Shown here one piece after another: positions 44,401-51,010 of a DNA stretch of 64,000 nucleotides (positions within the stretch are counted from its first letter, which is position 1; the number at the start of each line of letters is the position of its first letter). This DNA is from Achatina immaculata. Taxonomy: Eukaryota > Mollusca > Gastropoda > Stylommatophora > Achatinidae. A program made the position numbers and the translations under genes. The notes beneath the pieces were generated by a model, which was given only the letters and a program-made list of their open reading frames with translations, was not told the origin of the DNA and did not search any database. The stretch is taken from positions 4,327,895 through 4,391,894 of the forward strand of contig CM019714.1 in assembly GCA_009760885.1 (NCBI GenBank), read 5' to 3'.

Positions 44401-47400
44401 GTCTAAGTAATATTCTTGTCTGTCTCTTGTTCTTGACAGTCTGTAGATATATTCTTGTCTTTCTTCTGTCCTTGACATAGTCTCTAGATATATTCTTGTC
44501 TTTCTCTTGTCCTTGGTGTAGTCTATATTCTTGTCTGTCTCTAGTCCTTGGTTCATGATATAGTCTGGTAGATATACACTTGTCTCTCTCTTGTCCTTAT
44601 ACTCTTGTCTCTCTCTTGTACATATACACTTGTCTCTCTTTAGTCCTTAATATAGTCTGGTAGATATACACTTGTCTCTTTTAATCCCTGATATAGTCTG
44701 GTAGATATACACTTGTCTCCCTTTAGTCCCTGATATAGTCTGATAGATATACACTTGTCTCCCTTTAGTCTTTGATATAGTCTGGTAGATATACACTTGT
44801 CTCCCTTTAGTCCCTGATATAGTCTGATAGATATACACTTGTCTCTCTTTAGTCCTTGATATAGTCTGATAGATATACACTTGTCTCTCTTTAGTCCTTG
44901 ATATAGTCTGGTAGATATACACTTGTCTCCCTTTAGTCCCTGATATAGTCTGGTAGATATACACTTGTCTCCCTTTAGTCCCTGATATAGTCTGATAGAT
45001 ATACACTTGTCTCCCTTTAGTCCCTTATATAGTCTGATAGATATACACTTGTCTCTCTTTAGTCCTTGATATAGTCTGGTGGATATACACTTGTCTCTCT
45101 TTAGTCCCTTATATAGTCTGATAGATATACACTTGTCTCTCTTTAGTCCTTGATATAGTCTGGTGGATATACACTTGTCTCCCTTTAGTCCCTGATATAG
45201 TCTGGTAGATATACACTTGTCTCTCTTTAGTCCCTGATATAGTCTGGTAGATATACACTTGTCTCTCTCTTATCCATTTACATTTGTCTCTCTCTTGTCC
45301 CAGATATAGTGTGGTAGATGGGCAAACCTGCACTAGCTAACACTTGTTGTTTTCAGTTATTACTGTTTGTGACTTTTATTATGCTTGTGTGTCTGACAGG
45401 CAAACCTGCAATAGCTCACAGGGACCTGAAATCTAAAAACATCCTGGTCAAGAACAATGGCACTTGCTGTATAGCTGACCTGGGTAGGTGGCCTTCTTCC
45501 TGTGTGTCAGTTTTCTTTAGTGCAAGAAATGGTGGTTGTTGTTTACTTGCAGCACAGTTCTGGGGGGCGGTTTGTCTTCATGTCAACTTTCATGTCAACT
45601 TACATGTCTTCATGTCAACTTTCATGTCTTCCTGTCAGCTTTCATGTCTTCCTGTCAACTTTCATGTCTTCATGTCAACTTTCATGTCAGCTTACATGTC
45701 TTCCTGTCAACTTTCATGTCTTCATGTCAGCTTTCATGTCAGCTTTCATGTCTTCCTGTCAACTTTCATGTCTTCATGTCAACTTTCATGTCAGCTTTCA
45801 TGTCTTCCTGTCAACTTTCATGTCTATGTACTGCCTAAAGTTCTGATACTGATACATCTTAATGTCCTTGTACTGCCTAAAGTTCTGATACTGATACATC
45901 TTAATGTCCTTGTACTGCCTAAAGTCCTGATACATCTTAAAGTCTGTGTGCTGCCTAAAGTCCTCACAAAATATCTTGATACATTCTTACACACAGGTCT
46001 GGCTGTCCGTCATGATTCTAAAACGGACAGTGTGGACATTGCTCCCAACAACCGAGTGGGAACCAAGCGATACATGGCCCCAGAGTGTTTGGATGAGACG
46101 ATCAACATGGGACATTTTGAGTCCTTCAAGCGAGCGGACGTGTACTCATTTGGACTGGTGTTGTGGGAAATAGCGCGTCGATGTTCTGTCGGAGGTGAGC
46201 CAGCTGTAAACAGTTCTAGAGAGTTTTCTGTGTGGTCATAGACTGATGTTGAAATATGCTGTTCTGAGAGCTCTTGTCAGTGATTGTTACAGCTAGTTTT
46301 CTGTGTGGTCATAGATTGATGTTGAAATATGCTGTTCTGAGAGCTCTTGTCAGTGATTGTTACAGCTAGTTTTCTGTGTGGTCATAGATTGATGTTGAAA
46401 TATGCTGTTCTGAGAGCTCTTGTCAATGATTGTTACAGCGGTCTAGGATGGCAGGATCAGCAGGCTGTCAGTGGTCTAATGTTGAAGACAGGCTGTTAGT
46501 GGTATAATGTTAGAATATTACAGATAAAAGTCAACCCAAATATTTGACAGTTGGCTTTTGAAGGATAGGATCAGCCAAACATACAGATAAGTTTACTGGA
46601 TAAGATCACCCTTACATACACTTATCTGAAGGCAGATAGTTGGACTTTATAATCAGAAACAAGTTTCCTTGGATAACAGTCTCTGTGTACACAAGTATTC
46701 TGAATTATTTTGTCCTCTAGTGTCAGCAAACTGTTCATTCATAGCTTGTGTGTTCAGCGGTTTAGCTTGTGTGTTCAGCGGTTTAGCTTGTGTGTTCAGT
46801 GGTTTAGCTTGTGTGTTCAGTGGTTTAGCTTGTGTGTTCAGTGGTTTAGCTTGTGTGTTCAGCGGTTTAGCTTGTGTGTTCAGTGGTTTAGCTTGTGTGT
46901 TCAGTGGTTTATTAATTCCACGAAGACTGTCTATGATGGTGACAGTGCAGCTGAGAATTGTTGGATGCTTACCGATAATAGTTGGATATTCACTGATAAT
47001 AACTGGGTACTCACTGAGAATAGTTGGATACTCACTGAGGATAGTTGGATATTCACTGAAAATAGTTGTATATTCACTGAGAATAGCTGGATACTCACTG
47101 AGAATAGCTGGATACTCACTGAGAATAGCTGGATACTCACTGACAGTAGTTGGATACTCACTGAGAATAGTTGTATATTCACTGGGAATAGCTAGATATT
47201 TGCTGAGAATAGTTGGATATTCATTGAGAATAGTTGCATACTCGTTGAGAATAGTTGGATACTTGCTGAGAGTAGTTGCATACTCACTGGGAAGTGATTT
47301 TTGTTGTATGTTATATCATAATATATTAGTGTAGAAAGATGATCTTTGGTCAACATAATTTTGATTTATTTTCTTCTTTTTTCTTGTTGATTGTTAAACC

Positions 47401-48744
47401 TACTTGTGATGGTTTCTGATTCTGTCTAGGCAGTTCTTGTTGATTGTTAAACCTGCTTGTGATTGTTTATGATTCTATCTAGGCAGTTCTTGTTGATTGT
47501 TAAATCTACTTGTGATTGTTTATGATTCTATCTAGGCAGTTCTTGTTGATTGTTAAATCTACTTGTGATTGTTTGTGATTCTGTCTAGGCAGTTCTTGTT
47601 GATTGTTAAACCTACTTGTGATTGTTTGTGATTCTGTCTAGGCAGTTCTTGTTGATTGTTAAAGCTGCTTGTGATTGTTTGTGATTCTGTCTAGGCAGTT
47701 CTTGTTGATTGTTAAAGCTGCTTGTGATTGTTTGTGATTCTGTCTAGGCAGTTCTTGTTGATTGTTAAACCTGCCCTGTAGCCAGGTCCAGACATCAGGT
47801 GAGACTGTTGTTTGTCTCCTGCAGGAATATTTGAGGAGTACCAGCTGCCGTACTACGACCTAGTGCCCTCTGACCCATCTCTGGAGGACATGAGAAAGGT
47901 TGTGTGCGGGGACAAACAGCGGCCAGCAATTCCAAACAGGTGGCAGAACATTGAGGTACATTTTCCTGTTTCTAGTAGGCTGCTGTGCTCTGTTTATAAG
48001 TCTGGAACTGTATGTATACATCAGATGTTGTTATGTTGCTAGTTGGTTGCTGTGGTCTGTTTATAAGTCTGGAACTGTATGTATACTTCAGATGTTGTTA
48101 TGTTGCTAGTTGGTTGCTGTGGTCTGTTTATGAGTCTGGAACTGTATGTATACATCAGATGTTGTTATGTTGCTAGTTGGTTGCTGTGGTCTGTTTATGA
48201 GTCTGGAACTGTATGTATACATCAGATGTTGTTATGTTGCTAGTTGGTTGCTGTGGTCTGTTTATATAAGTCTGGAACTGTATGTAGACTGATGTTGTTA
48301 TGCTGGTTAGGAGAATGATAATGTTGTATATGCTGGCATGTTATGGTAGAGGGTTCCCATCAGAAGTTCTGACAAGAGAGTTCCTGGATGTATCCTCTGC
48401 AAACACATGAATCTGACAACAAGAGATCCTTGATGTATCCTCTGCAAATACATGAATCTGACAACAAGAAGTCCTGGATGTATTGCTTTCAACAGGTAGA
48501 GTTTGTCCTGTGCTTGTAAACAGAAGATGATATTGAAGTAATGTATTGACTTAGTCTCAGTTTAGAGATGAGATAGTAAAGTGCTTGATGTGTACATCTG
48601 TTGTGTTTTTTCCTCCAGCCTTTGCGACTGATGGCACGCCTGATGAAAGAGTGCTGGTACAGCAGCGCGGCGGCCAGGCTAACGTCGCTGCGTATACGCA
48701 AAACCCTTGCCAGTCTGGCCGAGCAGGAAGAGATTAAACTCTAG
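20733..48744 (+). CDS. TGF-beta/activin type I receptor serine/threonine kinase, ten coding exons
   Basis: This is a single-pass membrane receptor kinase that, with a ligand-bound type II receptor, phosphorylates receptor Smads. The ten exons joined give 520 residues. The order is signal peptide (1-23), cysteine-rich ectodomain with CCKDQDLCN (109-117), membrane segment (about 145-167), GS box [17 protein letters not shown] (204-220), and kinase domain with catalytic lysine in VAVKIF (K249), HRDLKSKN (D350), DLG (D368) and GTKRYMAPE. The L45 loop, AADNKDNGTW, is that of ALK4/ALK5, which signal through Smad2/3, not the BMP class. At the position of human TGFBR1 Thr204 there is Gln (Q221), as in fly Baboon. 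Orthology to Baboon/ALK4/ALK5 is therefore well supported. All intron phases match and no stop or frameshift is seen. Vertebrate TGFBR1 is 503 residues. Confidence 0.95.
21490..22535. repeat. Minisatellite in intron 1, unit about 29 bp, about 36 copies
   Basis: The unit is catgttgtagtaacatggtc followed by tgcttgtc. Variants with aataacatg and with ctgtgcttagtc are interspersed. Half-palindromic catgtt/aacatg pairs could form hairpins. The long minus-strand frames are repeat artefacts. Confidence 0.95.
22536..22988. other. Intron 1, no recognised feature
   Basis: Unique-looking intronic sequence between two arrays. No gene was recognised on either strand. Confidence 0.5.
22990..23740 (+). repeat. 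Dispersed repeat family D, copy 5, interrupted by a 52-bp minisatellite
   Basis: The left part (ctgatttgacagtgagtgac, catagctggcatg, accaagactctgtctcac) and the right part (catagtccccatgatggtg, gcctgctaaagaagcattgc) belong to family D. Between them the segment holding ctagtaagagacttctcc, which corresponds to the cagtaacaggcctag part of other copies, is expanded about eleven times (23095-23660). Confidence 0.8.
23770..24145. repeat. Minisatellite in intron 1, unit about 45 bp, 8-9 copies
   Basis: The unit contains tagaagtagggcagctggtc and agagcagacatcactagcag. As 45 is a multiple of three, frames stay open on the minus strand. These are not genes. Confidence 0.93.
24236..24395. repeat. T-rich minisatellite just upstream of exon 2, unit about 20 bp
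   Basis: Tandem variants of ttctttgttgttttatttg lie 55-210 bases before the exon 2 acceptor (tctatcttcag). Confidence 0.88.
24450..24615 (+). CDS. Receptor exon 2: first half of ligand-binding ectodomain
   Basis: The acceptor is ttctctatcttcag. The exon starts in phase 1 and ends in phase 2 before the donor gtaaaa at 24616. It encodes residues 24-79, including [13 protein letters not shown] and [10 protein letters not shown]. These carry five of the ten ectodomain cysteines. The last 32 bases of the exon and its donor are the seed of a 57-bp minisatellite that runs into intron 2. Confidence 0.92.
24584..25098. repeat. Minisatellite made of the exon 2 end and its splice donor, unit 57 bp, 9 copies
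   Basis: Each unit reads agtgacaaggacattgttcg, then tatcaccagaag (exon 2 end), then the donor gtaaaacatttgac and a spacer. GT donors recur every 57 bases from 24616 to 25072. Only the first keeps the reading frame open, because the receptor frame meets TAA inside the donor (agg-taa). Confidence 0.95.
25175..26935. repeat. Minisatellite in intron 2, unit about 55 bp, about 32 copies
   Basis: The unit contains gtgccttcacattcttagcc and cactacagcatttgaggtag. The variant order (gatagggctg, gtagggctg, gtagtgatg, and a gtgcttcac deletion form) is repeated in a second block. The array therefore also grew by duplicating a multi-unit block. Each unit carries an acceptor-like ttcacattcttag. Confidence 0.95.
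26936..27288. other. Intron 2, no recognised feature
   Basis: Unique-looking sequence. Short open frames on the minus strand do not resemble known proteins. Confidence 0.5.
27290..27410 (+). repeat. Dispersed repeat family D, copy 6 (partial)
   Basis: Contains cccctagtaacaggcctaac and a later catcatctgcaaagaacagc, as in the other copies. The intervening block is shortened. Confidence 0.6.
27411..27815. other. Intron 2, short (GT)n tract, otherwise nothing recognised
   Basis: A short tg run lies at about 27440-27454. No gene was recognised. Confidence 0.45.
27816..28068 (-). pseudogene. LINE family R remnant (3' end), copy 3
   Basis: The plus strand reads tcttacatccttcccatgcc then gttaaacgtcacatagggcc, the reverse complement of the family R 3' tail and RALCDV end also seen at 13312. 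It covers only the last about 80 codons and is broken. It lies in intron 2 of the receptor gene, antisense to it. Confidence 0.8.
28085..28465. repeat. Minisatellite in intron 2, unit about 45 bp, 8-9 copies
   Basis: The unit contains cagatattggtcttatgttg and tgactcctattgccacattc. It ends about 75 bases before the exon 3 acceptor. Each unit includes ccacattcag, an acceptor-like sequence. Confidence 0.93.
28541..28713 (+). CDS. Receptor exon 3: second half of ectodomain
   Basis: The acceptor is tattttgtttag. The exon completes the Arg79 codon and encodes residues 80-136, including [11 protein letters not shown] and [11 protein letters not shown]. The latter is the CCx(5)CN signature that closes the three-finger fold of this receptor family. 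The donor is gtagct in phase 1. Splicing from here to any upstream copy of the exon 4 acceptor would end the protein after three more codons. Confidence 0.92.
28817..29525 (+). pseudogene. LINE RNase H and C-terminal remnant in intron 3
   Basis: The plus strand begins [20 protein letters not shown], an RNase H strand with its Glu. It continues through [14 protein letters not shown], a broken [13 protein letters not shown] (the NEKADxLAK-like block) and [15 protein letters not shown], to FKIESTDEC. It ends in a gaa repeat. It is the same layout and 3' tail as the LINE at 17881-19360 but more decayed, with several stops. Confidence 0.78.
29526..29910. other. Intron 3, G/A-rich, nothing recognised
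   Basis: G-rich, purine-biased sequence with no recognised gene. It may be the remainder of the adjoining Penelope-like fragment, but I see no coding evidence. Confidence 0.35.
29913..30200 (-). pseudogene. Possible Penelope-like element fragment: GIY-YIG endonuclease end
   Basis: The minus strand reads [38 protein letters not shown] and [20 protein letters not shown] followed by SKFSY. The GETGxRL, HFNSPxH and LGTLxPxGLN blocks and their order match the C-terminal GIY-YIG domain of Penelope-like retroelements. The first motif is degenerate (CIV for GIY). No RT part is present. Confidence 0.6.
30365..30868. repeat. Minisatellite in intron 3, unit about 36 bp, about 14 copies
   Basis: The unit contains gtagatcagagaaggtgttt and gtagtctagtaggagtag. 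Copies vary at agtcta/agtata and aggtg/agatg. Confidence 0.93.
30941..31747 (+). repeat. Minisatellite made of the exon 4 splice acceptor, unit about 27-34 bp, about 25 copies
   Basis: The unit is ataattgtatgtttcag followed by gctataaatgaagt. Every copy has the acceptor core tatgtttcag. The last copy is the true acceptor of exon 4, and its AG at 31746-31747 is immediately followed by coding sequence. All copies upstream read gg(c)-tat-aaa-tga in the receptor frame. Confidence 0.95.
31748..31963 (+). CDS. Receptor exon 4: membrane segment, juxtamembrane region and start of GS box
   Basis: It encodes residues 137-208. ESGLSVSE is followed by the hydrophobic [20 protein letters not shown], then basic YLKKRLK as stop-transfer. 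The end, [10 protein letters not shown], is the first part of the GS box, where type II receptors phosphorylate Ser/Thr. Human TGFBR1 has TTSGSGSG here and this protein SQSGSGSG. Thr186 is therefore replaced by Gln and one phosphoacceptor fewer is present. The donor is gtcagc, phase 1. Confidence 0.93.
31964..32833. other. Intron 4, with a ~52-bp minisatellite at 32425-32590
   Basis: About three to four copies of a unit containing gtagccattcattattgttg occur at 32425-32590. The rest appears unique, and no gene was recognised on either strand. Confidence 0.65.
32834..33064 (+). CDS. Receptor exon 5: end of GS box and N-lobe of kinase
   Basis: It encodes residues 209-285. [16 protein letters not shown] completes the GS region and [11 protein letters not shown] is the glycine-rich ATP loop. 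VAVKIF has the catalytic Lys (K249) and [17 protein letters not shown] is helix C with its Glu. GFIAADNK opens the L45 loop. Gln221 sits where human TGFBR1 has Thr204. The acceptor is ccttccatcag and the donor gtgagt, phase 1. Its last 48 bases plus donor seed a 54-bp minisatellite. Confidence 0.94.
33017..33602 (+). repeat. Minisatellite made of the exon 5 end and its splice donor, unit 54 bp, about 11 copies
   Basis: Each unit repeats ttgagacatgagaatatcc and the ADNK codons plus a donor. The true donor GT is at 33065. Copies follow at exactly 54-base steps: 33119 (GTCAGT), 33173, 33227, 33281 and 33335 (all GTGAGT), 33389 (GC), then 33443 and 33497. The receptor frame stays open through all of these to a TGA at about 33549. 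Confidence 0.95.
33690..33900. repeat. Minisatellite in intron 5, left arm, unit about 27 bp
   Basis: The unit is tagttgggcctaatgtcttc followed by atgcc. This diverged left part continues at 34713 after a LINE insertion. Confidence 0.88.
33901..34712 (-). mobile_element. 5'-truncated LINE inserted in the 27-bp minisatellite
   Basis: The minus strand contains [19 protein letters not shown], with the YADD catalytic motif. Then come [17 protein letters not shown] and, after further frames, [18 protein letters not shown]. The remainder is broken by stops toward 33930. The flanks are the two arms of one minisatellite. The nine bases ttcgtgcat occur on both sides (33892-33900 and 34713-34721), a candidate target-site duplication. 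It is 5'-truncated within the RT and inactive. Confidence 0.85.
34713..35375. repeat. Minisatellite in intron 5, right arm, unit about 27 bp, about 24 copies
   Basis: Tandem tagttgggtctaatgtcttc units with t/c alternation at two sites. The copies are more uniform than the left arm at 33690-33900. Confidence 0.94.
35425..35515. repeat. (AC)n microsatellite
   Basis: Two ca runs with interruptions at cacacacacacataca and a longer pure tract. Confidence 0.9.
35743..37690. repeat. Triplicated intron 5 block, copy 1
   Basis: The block runs from atgccataattactgtaact through atgtttgccagttttgactt, gatggacagcttactttttt and a region open on the minus strand, to gtgagcattaagataatg. Minus-strand frames at 37445-37116 and 36944-36699 recur in all copies, but I cannot assign a protein. 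They may be relics of an unknown mobile element. This copy differs from the other two at many sites. Confidence 0.88.
37691..39341. repeat. Triplicated intron 5 block, copy 2
   Basis: Begins at tttgccagttttgactttgg, lacking the first about 90 bases of copy 1. It ends at cttacttctgg, where it joins copy 3 directly. It is nearly identical to copy 3, with an offset of 1746 bases. Confidence 0.9.
39342..41283. repeat. Triplicated intron 5 block, copy 3
   Basis: Starts like copy 1 (atgccataattactgtaact) and ends like copy 1 (gtgagcattaagataatg), while its centre is nearly identical to copy 2. The junction pattern suggests unequal exchange between copies. It ends about 83 bases before the exon 6 acceptor. 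Confidence 0.9.
41367..41534 (+). CDS. Receptor exon 6: L45 loop to start of kinase C-lobe
   Basis: It encodes residues 286-341. [20 protein letters not shown] carries the second half of the L45 loop and the hinge, and [10 protein letters not shown] and [19 protein letters not shown] follow. The DNGTW sequence makes the loop identical to that of ALK4/ALK5, so Smad2/3-type signalling is expected. The acceptor is ttcatccgtgcag and the donor gtatct, phase 1. Confidence 0.94.
41660..42410. other. Intron 6, unassigned; possible mobile-element remnant
   Basis: The sequence tacgagggcagccctaaaag at about 41667 recalls the outer repeat of some mariner elements. Downstream, short broken frames occur (for example [16 protein letters not shown] and a Ser/Asp-rich stretch). 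None could be assigned with confidence. Confidence 0.3.
42415..43596. repeat. Minisatellite in intron 6, two 17-bp unit types, about 70 units
   Basis: Units attgccattcaccagtg and attgtcaggcactagtt, plus hybrids such as attgccaggcaccagtg, are mixed in an irregular order. Runs of several units recur, showing block duplication. Confidence 0.95.
43597..43885. other. Intron 6, nothing assigned
   Basis: Minus-strand frames continue from the mariner-like fragment at 43885 but become unrecognisable. The block could hold more of the same decayed transposase. Confidence 0.35.
43885..44240 (-). pseudogene. Mariner-like transposase N-terminal fragment
   Basis: The minus strand reads [20 protein letters not shown], then ESLVRRW, and in another frame [20 protein letters not shown]. 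The order EIxRQxxEVYG, VRxW, then a GRPS block followed by edlxxxxxxkI matches the paired helix-turn-helix region of SETMAR/HTH_48-type mariner transposases. No catalytic domain was found. There are several frame breaks. Confidence 0.65.
44405..45312. repeat. Minisatellite in intron 6, unit about 42 bp, about 17 copies plus diverged edge
   Basis: The unit contains gtagatatacacttgtctct and ctttagtccttgatatagtc. Each unit includes acttgtctctctttag, a pyrimidine tract with AG that resembles a 3' splice site. The array ends about 90 bases before exon 7. Confidence 0.93.
45400..45483 (+). CDS. Receptor exon 7: catalytic loop
   Basis: An 84-base exon encoding residues 342-369 plus part of 370. [18 protein letters not shown] has the catalytic Asp (D350) and CCIADLG contains the metal-binding Asp (D368) of the DFG-equivalent DLG. 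The acceptor is gtgtctgacag and the donor gtaggt, phase 1. It is the shortest internal exon, between two repeat-filled introns. Confidence 0.93.
45560..45835. repeat. Minisatellite in intron 7, units of about 11 and 19 bp
   Basis: Mixed catgtcttcctgtcaactt and catgtcagctt units. Frames rich in Phe, Met and Ser are artefacts. Confidence 0.92.
45836..45965. repeat. Short minisatellite in intron 7, unit about 44 bp, 3 copies
   Basis: The unit contains tgtactgcctaaagttctga and tacatcttaatgtcc. It lies directly before exon 8. Confidence 0.9.
45997..46194 (+). CDS. Receptor exon 8: activation segment and central C-lobe
   Basis: It encodes residues 370-435. [19 protein letters not shown] is the activation segment, [15 protein letters not shown] holds the APE motif, and [20 protein letters not shown] holds the conserved DVYSFG Asp. 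The acceptor is cttacacacag and the donor gtgagc, phase 1. Cys in APECLDE replaces the Val of human APEVLDD and is probably neutral. Confidence 0.94.
46205..46440. repeat. Minisatellite in intron 8, unit about 74 bp, 3 copies
   Basis: The unit contains ttttctgtgtggtcatagat and agctcttgtcagtgattgtt. It starts ten bases after the exon 8 donor. Confidence 0.92.
46738..46915. repeat. Minisatellite in intron 8, unit 21 bp, 8 copies
   Basis: The unit is agcttgtgtgttcagtggtt. As 21 is a multiple of three, a long open frame results. It is not a gene. Confidence 0.94.
46950..47292. repeat. Minisatellite in intron 8, unit 21 bp, about 16 copies
   Basis: The unit is actgagaatagttggatact. It follows the previous array after only about 35 bases and has the same period but unrelated sequence. 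Confidence 0.94.
47385..47772. repeat. Minisatellite in intron 8, unit about 58 bp, 6-7 copies
   Basis: The unit contains cagttcttgttgattgttaa and gtttgtgattctgtctagg. Each copy includes attctgtctag, a weak acceptor-like sequence. It ends about 50 bases before exon 9. Confidence 0.93.
47825..47955 (+). CDS. Receptor exon 9: C-lobe
   Basis: It encodes residues 436-479: [19 protein letters not shown] and [19 protein letters not shown]. These are hallmarks of type I receptor kinases, and the block [12 protein letters not shown] is shared with vertebrate ALK4/5. The acceptor is gtttgtctcctgcag. The donor gtacat is in phase 0. Confidence 0.94.
47975..48290. repeat. Minisatellite in intron 9, unit about 65 bp, 5 copies
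   Basis: The unit contains gtctggaactgtatgtatac and gttatgttgctagttggttg. It starts about 20 bases after the exon 9 donor. Confidence 0.93.
48360..48495. repeat. Short minisatellite in intron 9, unit about 45-48 bp, 3 copies
   Basis: The unit contains gatgtatcctctgcaaacac and atgaatctgacaacaagag. Confidence 0.85.
48619..48744 (+). CDS. Receptor exon 10: end of kinase domain and stop
   Basis: It encodes residues 480-520. [20 protein letters not shown] and [18 protein letters not shown] are followed by IKL and TAG at 48742-48744. The ECWY and RLTxLRIKKTL-type blocks and the short tail ending in IK plus a hydrophobic residue match the ALK4/5 C-terminus. The acceptor is ttttttcctccag, phase 0. 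Confidence 0.94.
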   Translation, partial: PLRLMARLMKECWYSSAAARLTSLRIRKTLASLAEQEEIKL

Positions 48745-49084
48745 AGTATTAAAGTAGCTAGTGCAGAAGGTCAACTATTGGATCTGAACTACAGGAGCCT
48801 AATTTATATAATCACACTCCATTCACTACAGCACTGTGTTTTTTTATGACCTTTGATCAGAGAGTATCTAAAGAATGAAGTATATACAGCAAACATACAA
48901 CTTTTGTTATTATTTATGGTTGCAGTACACAGTGTGTTGTTACAGATCAGTTGTTATGACTTTAATGATGTTATTGTAACTTTGTACAAATATTATGTAT
49001 GTACATAACATATATTATGTTTAAATTCACTATGTTGTTATTGCAGTCATGTTTACAGTGTGGATGATGTATTTTGTGTCAGAA

Positions 49085-49855
49085 ATATGGAGCTGTACAG
49101 AGGCTGTGTGAGTGAGTTCATGAACTACAGAGGTGTGTGAGTGAGTTGTAGATGTAGTTTCTGTCATGAACTACACAAGATGCGTGAGTGAGTTCATGAA
49201 CTACACAAGATGTGTGAGTGAGTTGTAGATGTAGTTTCTGTCATGAACTACACAAGATGCGTGAGTGAGGTCATGAACTACACAAGGTGTGTGAGTGAAT
49301 TGTAGATGTAGTTTCTGTCATGAACTACACAAGATGCATGAGTGAGTTCATGAACTACACAAGATGTGTGAGTGAGTTGTAGATGTAGTTTCTGTCATGA
49401 ACTACACAAGATGCATGAGTGAGTTCATGAACTACACAAGATGTGTGAGTGAGTTGTAGATGTAGTTTCTGTCATGAACTACATAAGATGCATGAGTGAG
49501 TTGTAGATGTAGTTTCTGTCATGAACTACATAAGATGTGTGAGTGAGTTGTAGATGTAGTTTCTGTCATGAACTACATAAGATGTGTGTGAGTTGTAGAT
49601 GTAGTTTCTGTCATGAACTACATAAGATGTGTAGATGTAGTTTCTGTCATGAACTACATAAGATGCGTGAGTGAGTTGTAGATGTAGTTTCTGTCATGAA
49701 CTACATAAGATGTGTGAGTTGTAGATGTAGTTTCTGTCATGAACTACATAAGATGTGTGAGTGAGTTGTAGATGTAGTTTCTGTCATGAACTACATTAAG
49801 ATGTGTGAGTGAGTTGTAGATGTAGTTTCTGTCATGAACTACACAAGAGATGTGT
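49085..49855. repeat. Minisatellite in the receptor 3'UTR, unit about 45-46 bp with longer composite units
   Basis: The unit contains gagttgtagatgtagtttct and gtcatgaactacataagatg. Composite units with gagttcatgaactac occur on the left and simple units on the right. Confidence 0.93.
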
Positions 49856-49895
49856 TTTTAGTTGTAGGTGCAGTGTATCTCCAACACAGATGTTG

Positions 49896-49901
49896 AATAA
49901 A
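49896..49901 (+). terminator. Poly(A) signal of the receptor gene
   Basis: AATAAA in gttgaataaagac, followed by ttttctatgctctgatttc. It is the first canonical signal after the stop codon that I see. Confidence 0.65.
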
Positions 49902-49929
49902 GACATTTTCTATGCTCTGATTTCATTGG

Positions 49930-50735
49930 TTTCTATGTAGCTTTAATCTTAACGCTTACTACTTTCTCATAGATTTAGTCTTAACATTTACTACCTTTGC
50001 ATAGATTTAGTCTTAACACTTACTACCTTCGCATAGATTTAGTCTTAACACTTACTACCTTCACATAGATTTAGTCTTAACGCTTACTACCGTCACATAG
50101 ATTTAGTCTTAACGCTTACTACCTTCTCATAGATTTAGTCTTAACGCTTACTACCTTCACATAGGTTTAGTCTTAACGCTTACTACCTTCACATAGATTT
50201 AGTCTTAACGCTTACTACCTTCTCATAGATTTAGTCTTAACGCTTACTACCTTCACATAGGTTTAGTCTTAACGCTTACTACCTTCACATAGATTTAGTC
50301 TTAACACTTACTACCTTCACATAGATTTAGTCTTAACGCTTACTGCCTTCACATAGGTTTAGTCTTAACACTTACTACCTTCAAATAGATTTAGTCTCAA
50401 TGCTTGCTCTCTTCACATAGATTAATCTCAACGCTCGTTCACTTCATGTAGATTTAGTCTCAGTGCTCGCTGTCCTTGTGTAGATTTAGTCTCAGTGCTC
50501 ACTGTCCTCAAGTAGATTTATTCTCGACACTCGCTGTTCTCGCATAGATTTTGTCTCGATGATCACTGTAGATTTAGTCTCAACGTTCACTGTCCTTGTG
50601 TAGATGTAGTCTTAACGCTCAGTCTTTACTTAAATTTAGTCTTAACATTCACTGTCTTCATGTAGATTTAGTCTTAACATTCACTGTCCTCATGTAGCTT
50701 TAGTCTTAACACTTGCTGTCTTTTCATAGATTTAG
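49930..50735. repeat. Minisatellite downstream of receptor, unit about 32 bp, about 24 copies
   Basis: The unit contains catagatttagtcttaacgc and ttactacctt. It decays steadily to the right. Confidence 0.93.
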
Positions 50736-51010
50736 TCTTAACATTTGATGAAACACTGTCCTTACATAGATTTAGTCCTAACACTTGATTAAACACTGTC
50801 CTTACATAGATTTAGTCCTAACACTTGATTAAACACTGTCCTTACATAGATTTAGTCCTAACACTTGATTAAACACTGTCCTCACATAGATTTAGTCCTA
50901 ACACTTGATTAAACACTGTCCTCACATAGATTTAGTCCTAACACTTGATTAAACACTGTCCTCACATAGATTTAGTCCTAACACTTGATTAAACACTGTC
51001 CTTACATAAA
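50736..51010. repeat. Minisatellite, unit 41 bp, about 7 copies
   Basis: The unit contains cacatagatttagtcctaac and acttgattaaacactgtcc. It shares the catagatttagtc core with the array to its left and looks like a longer derivative of it. Confidence 0.93.

Larger units (their letters stand above)
48745..49920 (+). other. 3'UTR of the receptor gene
   Basis: From the stop codon to shortly after the AATAAA at 49896. The first about 340 bases are unique and AT-rich, with several ttatttat and attatgt stretches. The remainder is dominated by a minisatellite (49085-49850). Confidence 0.7.
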
